DNA of 64,000 nucleotides from Betaproteobacteria bacterium (GTDB taxonomy: Bacteria > Pseudomonadota > Gammaproteobacteria > Burkholderiales > SG8-39): assembly GCA_004297625.1 (NCBI GenBank), contig SCTY01000071.1, forward strand, positions 124,001 through 188,000. The letters run 5' to 3'. The notes under the pieces were generated by a model that saw nothing but the letters and a program-made list of their open reading frames with translations, did not search any database and had not been told where the DNA came from. This document shows, piece after piece, positions 18,100 through 25,801 of this stretch. The translations under genes were made by a program, and so were the position numbers. Positions within the stretch are counted from its first letter, which is position 1; the number at the start of each line of letters is the position of its first letter.

Positions 18100-19269
18100 A
18101 TGAAGCCGGAAACACCGCTATCGGCACGCGCGGCGGTGCGCGCGCTGACCGCCTCCAAGATCCGCGAGCTCTACAACGAGGGCATCGGCCGCGCCGACGT
18201 GCTGCCGTTCTGGGTGGGCGAGCCCGACGAGCCGACGCCGCAGTTCATCCGCCAGGCGGGCATCGATTCGATCGCGGCGGGCGAAGTGTTCTACACGCAC
18301 AACCTCGGCATTCCGGAACTGCGCGGCGCCGTCGCCGCTTACATCAGCAAACTCCACAGGAAAACCGAAACGAATCAAATCGCGGTGACGAGCGCGGGCG
18401 TGAATGCGCTGATGCTCGCCTCGCAGCTGCTCGTGGATCCGGGAGAGCGCGTGGTGGAAGTCGTGCCGCTGTGGCCCAACCTGGTCGAAATCCCGAAGAT
18501 TCTCGGCGCGCGGGTCGCCACCGTGCCGCTCGCATTCGACGAAAGCGGCTGGAAGCTCGACGTCGACCGGCTCATCGACGCGCTCACGCCCGGGACGCGC
18601 GCGCTGTACCTCAATTCGCCCAACAATCCGACCGGCTGGGTGATCTCGCGCGACGAGCAGCGCGCGCTGCTCGAGCATTGCCGGCGTCACGGCATCTGGA
18701 TCTTCGCCGACGACGCCTACGAGCGCCTTTACTTCGGAGACGGCGGAATTGCCCCTTCTTTTCTGAAAATAAGTGAACCTGAAGACCGAGTGATCAGCGC
18801 CAATACGTTTTCGAAATCCTGGCTGATGACCGGCTGGCGGCTCGGCTGGCTCGTCGTGCCGCCCGGGCTCGCGGCGGATCTCGGCAAGCTCATCGAATAC
18901 AACACGTCGTGCGCGCCGGTGTTCGTGCAGCGCGCCGGCATCGCGGCGCTGCGCGAGGGCGAGCCGGTGATCGCGCATACCTTGGCCCGTTTTCTTTCGG
19001 CCAGGGATTTTCTTATCGAAAAACTGAAATCGATGCCCAGGGTGCGCGTTGCCGTTCCGGAAGGCACGATGTACGCGTTCTTCCGGATCGAAGGCATGAG
19101 CGACAGCCTGGCTTTCTGCCAGCGCCTGGTGCGCGAGCAGGGGCTCGGCCTCGCGCCGGGAGCGGCGTTCGGGCCGGAAGGCGAAGGCTTCGTGCGCTGG
19201 TGCTTCGCCGCCGCCGAGGACCGACTGGCCGAGGGCGTCAAGCGACTGAGAACTGCCCTTACTTCATAA
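18100..19269 (+). CDS. class I/II PLP-dependent aminotransferase (aspartate aminotransferase-like)
   Basis: A 389-residue fold-type I enzyme starting at ATG 18100 (ATG 18088 in the same frame is an alternative). Typical positions: the NNPTGWVIS segment (YLNSPNNPTG), the ADDAYERLYF Asp/Tyr pair, the PLP lysine in SANTFSKSWLMTGWRLGW, and an Arg in VRWCFAAAEDRL near the C-terminus that normally binds the substrate carboxylate. It transfers amino groups between an amino acid and a 2-oxoacid. The exact specificity cannot be told. Its 3' end overlaps the convergent aminomutase-like gene by 11 bp. Confidence 0.9.
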   Translation: MKPETPLSARAAVRALTASKIRELYNEGIGRADVLPFWVGEPDEPTPQFIRQAGIDSIAAGEVFYTHNLGIPELRGAVAAYISKLHRKTETNQIAVTSAGVNALMLASQLLVDPGERVVEVVPLWPNLVEIPKILGARVATVPLAFDESGWKLDVDRLIDALTPGTRALYLNSPNNPTGWVISRDEQRALLEHCRRHGIWIFADDAYERLYFGDGGIAPSFLKISEPEDRVISANTFSKSWLMTGWRLGWLVVPPGLAADLGKLIEYNTSCAPVFVQRAGIAALREGEPVIAHTLARFLSARDFLIEKLKSMPRVRVAVPEGTMYAFFRIEGMSDSLAFCQRLVREQGLGLAPGAAFGPEGEGFVRWCFAAAEDRLAEGVKRLRTALTS

Positions 19270-20617
19270 GAGCCGGTTCGGTTTTCAGGGCCCGCAACGC
19301 GCGCCGCCACGCATCCAACGTGTCCGCCACCTCGTGGGCGCCGTGCGCGGCCGATACGAAGCCGCCGGGTCCGCCCGCGATGTCGACGCCGTGCGCGAGC
19401 AGCGCGAGACGCACGCGGTTGTTGAGCTGCGGGTTGCGCGCGCCCTTGAGACCCTTGAAGCCGAGGCGCAGCGGATCGAAGCTTGCCGGATCGATGGCCA
19501 GCCCGCCGGGGTTCGGGAAGATCACGAAGACCGACGCCTCGCCGAAGATGCCCCACGGCACGCCCTCCTCGACGAGCACGCGCCGCATGCCGCTGCGCAG
19601 CTCTTGCGCCGTGGCCTCCGCGCGCGCGCAGGCGTCGTCGGTTTCGAGGAGCGACAGCGTCGCGGCGCCCGCTGCCGCGCATAGCGGGTTGGCGTTGAAG
19701 GTTCCCTGGTGGCCGATCTTCTCGCGCCCGGCGGTTTTCGCGGCTACCGGGTCGAGCTGATCGAGGATGTCTTTCGCACCGGCGACTGCGCCGCCCGGCA
19801 GTCCGCCGGCGAGGATCTTGGCGAGCACCGTCACGTCGGGAATGACGCCGATGCGCGCCTGCGCCCCGCCGCGCGACCAGCGGAAACCGGTGATGACCTC
19901 ATCGAAGATGAGCACCACGCCCCGGCTGCGCGTCGCTTCGCGCAGCGCAGCAAGGAATCCCGGCGCCAGTGGCACCTGGCCCCAGGAAGCGCCCGAGGGC
20001 TCGACGATGACCGCGGCAACATCGGTTCTGGAATGAAGCGTTTCGAGAACCGGCTCCGCGCGGTCGGCGCTCAGCAGAAGCGTCTCGCCGACGAGCGCGG
20101 CGGGGATGCCGGCAGGCACCGAGCCATCGAAGTGCGACATCGCGCCGCCCGCCACTTGATCGTGCCAGCCGTGGAAGTGCCCGACGAAACGCACGATTTT
20201 CGACTTGCCGGTATAGGCGCGCGCGAGCCGCATCGCGAGCTGCGTGGCCTCCGTCCCGGAGCCGGTGAAACGCACGCGCTCCGCGGAGGGCACGAGCCGC
20301 TGCACCAGCTCGCCCCAGCGCAGCTCCAGCTCGTGCGCCGCGCCCCAGTGCGTGCCCAACGTTACCTGGCGCTGCACCGCCTCGACGACCGGCGCATGCC
20401 CGTGCCCGAACAGCAACGCGCCGTGGCCGCCGAAATAGTCGACGTACTCGTTGCCGTCCACATCCCACTTGCGCGCGCCCGCGGCGCGCGCGACGTAGAT
20501 GGGATAGGGCGAGGTGGCGCGCGAGTCGTGCGTCAGACCGGCCGGAAACACGCGGCAGGCTTCGGCGTAAAGCGCCGCCGAACGCGCGGTACGGGAGCGA
20601 TACAGGTCTTCGATCAT
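19259..20617 (-). CDS. class III aminotransferase, glutamate-1-semialdehyde 2,1-aminomutase-like
   Basis: A 452-residue PLP enzyme starting at ATG 20617; a 14-residue upstream extension is possible but would run into the divergent RraA-like gene. Family marks: FPAGLTHDSRAT near the N-terminus, RFTGSGTEATQLAMRLARAY, FVGHFHGWHD, LIFDEVITGFRWSRGG and the PLP lysine in VTVLAKILAGGLPGGAVAG. Although close to HemL, the catabolic neighbourhood and the LTHDSRAT opening resemble paralogues acting on other amino compounds rather than tetrapyrrole synthesis. Only 15 bp separate its start from the divergent RraA-like start, so their promoters must overlap. Confidence 0.85.
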   Translation of the reverse strand: MIEDLYRSRTARSAALYAEACRVFPAGLTHDSRATSPYPIYVARAAGARKWDVDGNEYVDYFGGHGALLFGHGHAPVVEAVQRQVTLGTHWGAAHELELRWGELVQRLVPSAERVRFTGSGTEATQLAMRLARAYTGKSKIVRFVGHFHGWHDQVAGGAMSHFDGSVPAGIPAALVGETLLLSADRAEPVLETLHSRTDVAAVIVEPSGASWGQVPLAPGFLAALREATRSRGVVLIFDEVITGFRWSRGGAQARIGVIPDVTVLAKILAGGLPGGAVAGAKDILDQLDPVAAKTAGREKIGHQGTFNANPLCAAAGAATLSLLETDDACARAEATAQELRSGMRRVLVEEGVPWGIFGEASVFVIFPNPGGLAIDPASFDPLRLGFKGLKGARNPQLNNRVRLALLAHGVDIAGGPGGFVSAAHGAHEVADTLDAWRRALRALKTEPALMK

Positions 20618-20632
20618 CGATATACTTTTCTC

Positions 20633-21280
20633 ATGGACCTCGCGAGCCGGCTGCGGCAACTGTATACCGGGGCGGTGGCTGACATTCTGGACGAGCTAGG
20701 GCTGCGCGACCAGTGCCTGCCGGCGGCGATCCGCCCGCTGGAGCCCAGCATGAAGGCCGCAGGTCCCGTGTTCACAGTGCGCGGCCGCGCCATGCCGCCG
20801 GGCGAGCGTCCGGATCCGCGCCTGCGCCAGATGGACATGCTGGACGCCGTCTTTCCGGGCAGCGTGATCGTCATCGACCCGGGCGACGAGACGCGCGCCG
20901 CGCACTGGGGCGAGCTGATGAGCAATACGGCACGGCAAAAGGGCGCCACCGGCTGCGTGATCAACGGCGGCCTGCGCGACTCTGCGCAGATTCTCGAGCT
21001 CGGCTTTCCGGTGTTCCGCGTGTTCCATTCGCCGCTGACTGCGGCGGTGCGCTGGGAAATCACCGACTTCGGCGCGCCGCTGCGCATCGGCGGCGTGGAC
21101 ATAACGCCGGGAGATTACGTGCTCGGCGACATCGACGGCGTGCTCGTGCTGCCGGGGGCGGTAGTGGAGAAAGTGGTCGCCACCGCCGAAGAGGTGTGCC
21201 GCAAAGAAACCATCGTGCGTGGAGAGCTGCAAAAGGGCGGCAGCATCCGCGAGCTCTTCGCCAAGTACCGCGTCTTCTAG
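20633..21280 (+). CDS. RraA-family protein (4-hydroxy-4-methyl-2-oxoglutarate aldolase-like)
   Basis: A 215-residue RraA/dimethylmenaquinone methyltransferase-fold protein. ATG 20633 is the start. The GxxGxxxD-like active-site patch of HMG/CHA-type aldolases is seen: GELMSNTARQKGATGCVING followed by GLRDSAQI, with the Arg and Asp (LRD) that bind metal and pyruvate in the aldolases. GDYVLGDIDGVLVLPG is also typical. Such enzymes cleave 4-hydroxy-2-oxoacids or decarboxylate oxaloacetate; others are RNase E inhibitors. The neighbourhood (hydroxyacid dehydrogenase, TRAP transporter) favours catabolism. It converges on the dehydrogenase with a 4-bp overlap. Confidence 0.85.
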   Translation: MDLASRLRQLYTGAVADILDELGLRDQCLPAAIRPLEPSMKAAGPVFTVRGRAMPPGERPDPRLRQMDMLDAVFPGSVIVIDPGDETRAAHWGELMSNTARQKGATGCVINGGLRDSAQILELGFPVFRVFHSPLTAAVRWEITDFGAPLRIGGVDITPGDYVLGDIDGVLVLPGAVVEKVVATAEEVCRKETIVRGELQKGGSIRELFAKYRVF

Positions 21281-22215
21281 CGCAAGACTTCGGCGTTGAC
21301 GACGCAGGCGCGCTCGAGCCCGCCTTCGAGTCCCGCGAGCGCGTTGCGGGCGCAGGCGGTCGCCACGCGCTCGTAGGCGGTATCGATGTAAGCCGCGACG
21401 TGCGGCGTGAGCACCACGTCGTCGCGCGCAAGGAGCGGATGATGTGCGCGCGGCGGCTCGGTCTCCAGTACGTCGAGCCCCGCGCCGGCGAGCCCGCCCG
21501 CCTCGAGCGCGGCGACGAGCGCCGCTTCGTCGACGACCGCGCCGCGCGCGACGTTGACCAGAAAGGCGCTGCGCTTCATCGCTTCCAACGCTTTCGCGTC
21601 GATCAAGCGCTTAGTCTGCGGAGTCAACGCACACGCCAGCACCACGAAATCCGCTTGCGCCAGCGCTTTCTCGAGCGGCCATGCTTCGGGCAGCAGCGGA
21701 TCGACGATCAGCAGCTTCATGTCGAACGGCGCGAGGCGACGCGCGATCGCGCGCCCGATGCGCCCATAGCCGACGAGCGCGCAGGTGCGGCCGGCAAGCT
21801 CCACGCCGCCGAAGCCGCGCGGCCAGGCGCCGGCTTTCACCGCGCGGTCGAGCGCGGGCCCGCGGCGGGCAAGCGCAAGCATGAGGTAGATGGCGTGCTC
21901 GGCGACGGTGTCGGCGCTCGCGCCGGCGGTCGTCGCGAGCGGGATGCCGCGCTGCGTCAAGGCGTCCACGTCGATGTTGTCGTAGCCCGCGCCGCAGCGG
22001 CACACGATGCGCAGCCGCTTCCCGAGCGCGATCAGCTCGGCGCTGAGGGTGGGCTGCTCCATCACCATTACGAGGCCGTCGGCGCGAGGCACGGCGCGAG
22101 CAAGCTCGTCCTGCGTTGGCGCGCTGAGGATCACCACTTCGGCGCGTCCGTGCAGCACGCCCATGCCGGCAGCCGGCAGCGCCTCGGTGAGAACGAGGGT
22201 GGTAGTATGTTTCAC
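21277..22215 (-). CDS. D-isomer specific 2-hydroxyacid dehydrogenase
   Basis: About 312 residues with GTG 22215 as the likely start; a second GTG at 22242 would overlap the divergent TRAP receptor start. The NAD domain has CALVGYGRIGRAIARRL with the following acidic residue LLIVDPLL. Catalytic residues sit in NVARGAVVDEAAL (Arg), GLDVLETEPP (Glu) and LTPHVAAYIDT (His). It interconverts a 2-hydroxyacid and a 2-oxoacid with NAD(P)H in the cytoplasm. Together with the RraA-like protein and the DctPQM transporter it looks like a small hydroxyacid uptake and catabolism module. Substrate not identifiable. Confidence 0.88.
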   Translation of the reverse strand: MKHTTTLVLTEALPAAGMGVLHGRAEVVILSAPTQDELARAVPRADGLVMVMEQPTLSAELIALGKRLRIVCRCGAGYDNIDVDALTQRGIPLATTAGASADTVAEHAIYLMLALARRGPALDRAVKAGAWPRGFGGVELAGRTCALVGYGRIGRAIARRLAPFDMKLLIVDPLLPEAWPLEKALAQADFVVLACALTPQTKRLIDAKALEAMKRSAFLVNVARGAVVDEAALVAALEAGGLAGAGLDVLETEPPRAHHPLLARDDVVLTPHVAAYIDTAYERVATACARNALAGLEGGLERACVVNAEVLR

Positions 22216-22228
22216 AAGGAGGACGCCA

Positions 22229-23278
22229 ATGCTAACCCGCACTGTCGCAGGTCTGGTTTCGTTCGGTGTTATTTCCCTCGCGGCCTATGGGCAGGATCTG
22301 CCCAAGACGCATTTCAAGGTGATCGGCCTGAACGGCCCCACGGTGGCCTCGATGGTGGACGAGGTGCCGTTCTGGCGGGAAACGCTGCCCAAGGTGTCGA
22401 ATGGCGCGCTCACCGCGGACATCACGCCGCTCGACCAGATGGGCATCGACGACAAGACCATGCTGCGGCTCCTGCGCTTGGGGGTCATGGACTTCGCGGG
22501 CATGGACATCTCCAAGATGGCCGGCGACGACCCGCGCTTCGAGGGCTGCGACCTCGCCGGCATCACGCTCGACGCCGACAAGGCGCGCGCCGGATGCGAG
22601 GCGTACCGCGCGGTGATCGACCGCCAGATGCAAAAGAACTGGAACGCGCGGTTGCTCGCCTTCGGCGCGAACCCGCCGCAGGTGTTCTGGTGCCGCGGCA
22701 TCCTCGGCGGCCTGAATGATCTCAAGGGCAAGAAGGTGCGCGTGTTCAACAACACCATGCGCGATTTCCTCTCCGGCATCGGAGCCACCGCGGTCAGCAT
22801 GGCGTTCGCCGAGGTGGTGCCCGCGCTGAACAACGGCGTGGTCGACTGCGGCGTCACCGGCAGCCTGTCGGGCAACACGGCCGGCTGGGGCGAGGTGGCG
22901 AAGTCGCTCTATCCGATGTCGCTCGGCTGGAGCATCAACGTGATGGCGGTGAACCAAAACACCTGGAACCGCCTCGACAAGCGGGCGCAGAGCTTCCTCC
23001 TCGAGCAGGTCAAGGCGTACGAGAACAAGATGTGGGAGACGGTGAAGAAGGCGACCGCCGAGGCCGACAACTGCAACACCGGCAAACAGCCGTGCACCAT
23101 GGGCAAGCTCGCCCACGTCACCATCGTGCCGGTGAAGCCCGCCGAGGCCGAGATGCACAAGAAGCTCGTGGAAAGCGCGGTGCTCGCCGGCTGGGCCAAG
23201 CGCTGCGGCCGCGAATGCGCCATGGAGTGGAACAACACTGTAGGTAAAACGCTGGGCCTCCGGGCGCCGACGAACTGA
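22229..23278 (+). CDS. TRAP transporter periplasmic solute-binding protein (DctP family)
   Basis: A 349-residue exported protein starting at ATG 22229 behind a strong AAGGAGGA site. A signal peptide is present (TRTVAGLVSFGVISLAAYG). The DctP-family signature is visible at the ligand-binding segment: ILGGLNDLKGKKVRVFNNTM, then FAEVVPALNNGVVDCGVTG, the usual place of the carboxylate-binding Arg (KVRVFN). The C-terminal region contains two extra cysteine pairs (DNCNTGKQPCTMG and KRCGRECAM) that may form disulfides. It delivers an organic acid to the membrane subunits encoded next. Confidence 0.92.
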   Translation: MLTRTVAGLVSFGVISLAAYGQDLPKTHFKVIGLNGPTVASMVDEVPFWRETLPKVSNGALTADITPLDQMGIDDKTMLRLLRLGVMDFAGMDISKMAGDDPRFEGCDLAGITLDADKARAGCEAYRAVIDRQMQKNWNARLLAFGANPPQVFWCRGILGGLNDLKGKKVRVFNNTMRDFLSGIGATAVSMAFAEVVPALNNGVVDCGVTGSLSGNTAGWGEVAKSLYPMSLGWSINVMAVNQNTWNRLDKRAQSFLLEQVKAYENKMWETVKKATAEADNCNTGKQPCTMGKLAHVTIVPVKPAEAEMHKKLVESAVLAGWAKRCGRECAMEWNNTVGKTLGLRAPTN

Positions 23279-23331
23279 TCTCCCTCGCTCGCAGCGTCAC
23301 GCGCTTCGGCCTGTGGTTCGGAGGCGCGCTG

Positions 23332-23841
23332 GTGCTCGCCGCCGCGCTGCTGATCGGCGTCGACGTCACGCTGCGCAAGGTTCTCGACGCCTCGATTGGC
23401 GGCGCCGATGAGCTCGCCGGGTACGCACTCGCGCTCGGAACCGCGTGGTCGCTGGGCGCAGCGCTGCTTGACCGGGCGCACATCCGCATCGACTCGCTGT
23501 ACATCCACTTCCCGCGCTGGCTGCGGCTCGCGCTGGATTTCTTCGGCATCGCGCTGTTCGTCGCGTTCTTCGGCCTGATCGCGCGCCACGGCTGGAGCGT
23601 GGCGCAGCAGTCCTGGGTCTCGGGCACGCGCAGCCAGTCGGCCTTGCAGACGCCTACGGTCATTCCCCAGGCGATCTGGCTCGTCGGCCTGGCCGTCTTC
23701 TTCCTCGTCGGCATGGCGCTGCTCGCGCATGCGGCCGTCCTGGTCGCGCGGAGCAAGCCGGCGCAGGCGGAGAAGGCGATCAGCACGCGCTCGGCGGCAG
23801 AAGAGGTCGAGCAGGAGATCCGGGAGATCCGGGAGCGCTAA
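23332..23841 (+). CDS. TRAP transporter small permease subunit (DctQ family)
   Basis: At least 169 residues with four hydrophobic segments, matching DctQ. The stretch LRKVLDASIGGADELAGYAL is the family hallmark after helix 1, and QTPTVIPQAIWLVGLAVFF precedes the last helix. GTG 23332 is the first conventional start, but it cuts helix 1; the same frame continues upstream to a CTG at 23275 that overlaps the DctP stop (CTGA) and would restore a full first helix (RFGLWFGGALVLAAALLIG). I list the conservative start and suspect the CTG. The stop overlaps the large subunit start. Confidence 0.85.
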   Translation: MLAAALLIGVDVTLRKVLDASIGGADELAGYALALGTAWSLGAALLDRAHIRIDSLYIHFPRWLRLALDFFGIALFVAFFGLIARHGWSVAQQSWVSGTRSQSALQTPTVIPQAIWLVGLAVFFLVGMALLAHAAVLVARSKPAQAEKAISTRSAAEEVEQEIREIRER

Positions 23842-25127
23842 TGCTCGGCGCTTCGCTCGCCATCCTGATCGCGCTGCTCGCGCTGGCGGTGCCGGTCGCG
23901 GCAGGCCTCGGGTTCCTCGGGCTCGCGCTCGCCGACATCTACTCGAAGCTGCCGCTCGAGCTCGCCATGGGCGAGATGGCATGGGCTACGTCCAACAACT
24001 TCCTGCTCGTCGCGATCCCGTTCTTCGTGCTGCTGGGCGAGATCCTGCTGCGCTCGGGCATCGCCGAGCGCATGTACAACGCGCTGGTGGTATGGGTTCC
24101 CTGGCTCCCCGGCGGGCTGATGCACTCCAACATCGCCGCGTGCGCGATGTTCGCCGCAACCTCGGGCTCGAGCGTCGCCACTGCCGCGACCATCGGCACG
24201 GTCGCGATGGGCGAGATCAAGAAGCGCGGCTACTCCGAGCGCCTGTTCCTCGGCACCATCGCCGCCGGCGGCACGCTCGGGATCCTGATTCCACCGTCGA
24301 TCAACATGATCGTGTACGGCGTGCTCACCGACTCGTCGATCCCGCAGCTTTATCTCGCCGGCATCGTGCCGGGCCTGGTGCTGGCGTCGCTGTTCAGCCT
24401 CACGGTGCTGATCGCCTGCCTGATCTGGCCGGCGCTCGGCGGCCAGCGCACGCACGTCGACTGGCGCACGCGCATCCGCGTGCTGCCCGACCTCATTCCG
24501 CCGCTCGTCATCTTCCTCGCGGTGATCGGCTCGATCTACGCGGGTCTCGCCACCGCGACCGAGTCGGCCGCGCTCGGCGTGATCGCCGCGCTCGGCGTCG
24601 CCGCCTGGCATCGCAGCCTGACGCTGCGCATGCTGCTGCATGCCTTCGAGGGCACGATGCGCACCACCGCCATGATCATGGCGATCCTCATTGCGGCCTA
24701 CTTCCTCAACTTCGTGATCAGCTCGATCGGCCTCACGGCGCAGGTCAACCGTGTGATTACCGGGCTCGGTCTCACGTCGACGCAGCTTCTGCTCGTGGTG
24801 ATCGCGTTCTACCTGGTTCTCGGCTGCTTCATGGAGACGCTGTCGATGATGGTGGCCACGGTGCCGATCATCGCGCCGATCATGTTCAAGGCGGGCTACG
24901 ACCCGATCTGGTTCGGGATACTCATCATCATCCTCATGGAAACGGCGATGATCACGCCGCCGGTCGGGATCAACCTCTATGTGGTGCAGGGCCTGCGCAA
25001 GCGCGGCAAGATCGACGACGTCATCATCGGCGCCGCGCCGTTCGTGATCACCATGCTGGCGATGATCGGGATCCTGTCCTACTGGCCGCAGCTCGCGCTG
25101 TGGCTCCCCCGCGCCGCTGCGAGCTGA
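23841..25127 (+). CDS. TRAP transporter large permease subunit (DctM family)
   Basis: A 428-residue, roughly 12-helix inner-membrane protein; its ATG shares a base with the small subunit stop (TAATG). Family marks include FVLLGEILLRSGIAERMYN, the SGSSVATAATIGTVAMGEI loop, GGTLGILIPPSINMIVYGV and the C-terminal TPPVGINLYVVQGL. These are the two Na+/substrate loops of TRAP permeases. It uses a sodium gradient to import the substrate handed over by DctP. The genes stand in the usual P-Q-M order. Confidence 0.93.
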   Translation: MLGASLAILIALLALAVPVAAGLGFLGLALADIYSKLPLELAMGEMAWATSNNFLLVAIPFFVLLGEILLRSGIAERMYNALVVWVPWLPGGLMHSNIAACAMFAATSGSSVATAATIGTVAMGEIKKRGYSERLFLGTIAAGGTLGILIPPSINMIVYGVLTDSSIPQLYLAGIVPGLVLASLFSLTVLIACLIWPALGGQRTHVDWRTRIRVLPDLIPPLVIFLAVIGSIYAGLATATESAALGVIAALGVAAWHRSLTLRMLLHAFEGTMRTTAMIMAILIAAYFLNFVISSIGLTAQVNRVITGLGLTSTQLLLVVIAFYLVLGCFMETLSMMVATVPIIAPIMFKAGYDPIWFGILIIILMETAMITPPVGINLYVVQGLRKRGKIDDVIIGAAPFVITMLAMIGILSYWPQLALWLPRAAAS

Positions 25128-25133
25128 GTCGGC

Positions 25134-25319
25134 ATGGAGCAGTGTCTGGAAACCCGGAACGCTCGTGGACCGCTCAGGGCCACGCCGGGCAATCGGCTCG
25201 AGGCGCTGAAAGGTGACAGAAAAGGACAGCACAGCATCCGCATCAATCAGCAATGGCGGGTGTGTTTCAAATGGGAGACCGGCCACGCCTGGAGCGTGGA
25301 AATTGTGGATTACCACTGA
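25134..25319 (+). pseudogene. N-terminally truncated HigB/RelE-like toxin
   Basis: Only 61 codons are open and the frame closes at the dctM stop just upstream, so it cannot extend. From residue 14 the sequence matches the C-terminal half of HigB-type toxins: PGNRLEALKGDRKGQHSIRI, NQQWRVCFKW and the ending VEIVDYH. The family is about 90-95 residues, so the N-terminal helices (about 35-40 residues) are gone and residues 1-13 look unrelated. The strands carrying Arg/Lys and the terminal His are still there, but the toxin is probably dead. The intact antitoxin gene follows 9 bp later. Confidence 0.7.
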
Positions 25320-25328
25320 GGAACGAGC

Positions 25329-25682
25329 ATGACCATCAAACGCGAGGAACTGCGCAACGTCGACTTGTCCGCGGTCACCACCGGACGCCGCCTTGCGCCG
25401 GTTCATCCCGGCGAAGTACTGCTCAAGGAATTCATCGAACCGATGAAGCTGACGCGCTACAAAGTCGCCAAGGGAACCGGCGTCCCGCAGCGGCGGATCG
25501 ACGAGATTTGCTCCGGCAGCCGCGGTATGACCGCCGACACGGCGCTTCGCCTCGCGCGCTTTTTTGGGGTGGAGGCGCAGTTCTGGATGAACCTTCAGGC
25601 GCGCTATGACCTGGAGGTCGTGGAGCGTGAGTCGCGCAAGCGCATCGAGCGCGAAGTGACGCCGCTGAAAGAAGCGGCTTAG
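25329..25682 (+). CDS. higA: HigA-family antitoxin (XRE HTH)
   Basis: A 117-residue antitoxin with a Cro/C1-type helix-turn-helix. The HigA signature is complete: VHPGEVLLKEFIEPMKLTRY, VAKGTGVPQRRIDEICSGSR, TADTALRLARFFGVEAQFW and MNLQARYDLE. It should bind its own promoter and neutralise HigB. Because the toxin upstream has lost its N-terminus, it may now act only as an orphan regulator or as an anti-addiction protein against related toxins. The order toxin then antitoxin is the usual hig arrangement. Confidence 0.88.
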   Translation: MTIKREELRNVDLSAVTTGRRLAPVHPGEVLLKEFIEPMKLTRYKVAKGTGVPQRRIDEICSGSRGMTADTALRLARFFGVEAQFWMNLQARYDLEVVERESRKRIEREVTPLKEAA

Positions 25683-25701
25683 CCCTAACCGAATGATCTG
25701 T

Positions 25702-25748
25702 TGGCTCCCCGACCAGGGCTCGAACCTGGGACCTGCGGATTAACAGTC
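25702..25748 (-). other. 3'-half tRNA-Asn (anticodon GTT) fragment, candidate att scar
   Basis: Read on the minus strand, the sequence runs from the anticodon loop CTGTTAA through TCCGC, the variable region, a perfect T arm (CCAGG-TTCGAGC-CCTGG), the acceptor strand TCGGGGA, discriminator G and an encoded CCA. The upstream side has no matching anticodon stem beyond two pairs, no D arm and no 5' acceptor strand. A 3' half of a tRNA gene is the typical attachment core left by tyrosine integrases. This is therefore a likely integration scar or element end, not a functional tRNA. Confidence 0.75.
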
Positions 25749-25756
25749 AGGGGAAT

Positions 25757-25778
25757 GTCCGCTTCGGGGTAAGCGGAC
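25757..25778. terminator. 8-bp GC-rich hairpin between the tRNA fragment and hyuA end
   Basis: GTCCGCTT and AAGCGGAC form a perfect 8-bp stem around a 6-nt loop (CGGGGT). It lies after the hyuA-like stop on the minus strand. There is no run of T on either side, so it is at best a weak intrinsic terminator. It could also belong to the integration scar. Confidence 0.4.
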
Positions 25779-25801
25779 GACCGATCCTATTGATTCGATC
25801 C

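Noticed and set aside
25702..25800. A complete tRNA-Asn gene
   Set aside because: Only the 3' half is present; the upstream bases give no anticodon 5' stem, D arm or 5' acceptor strand.
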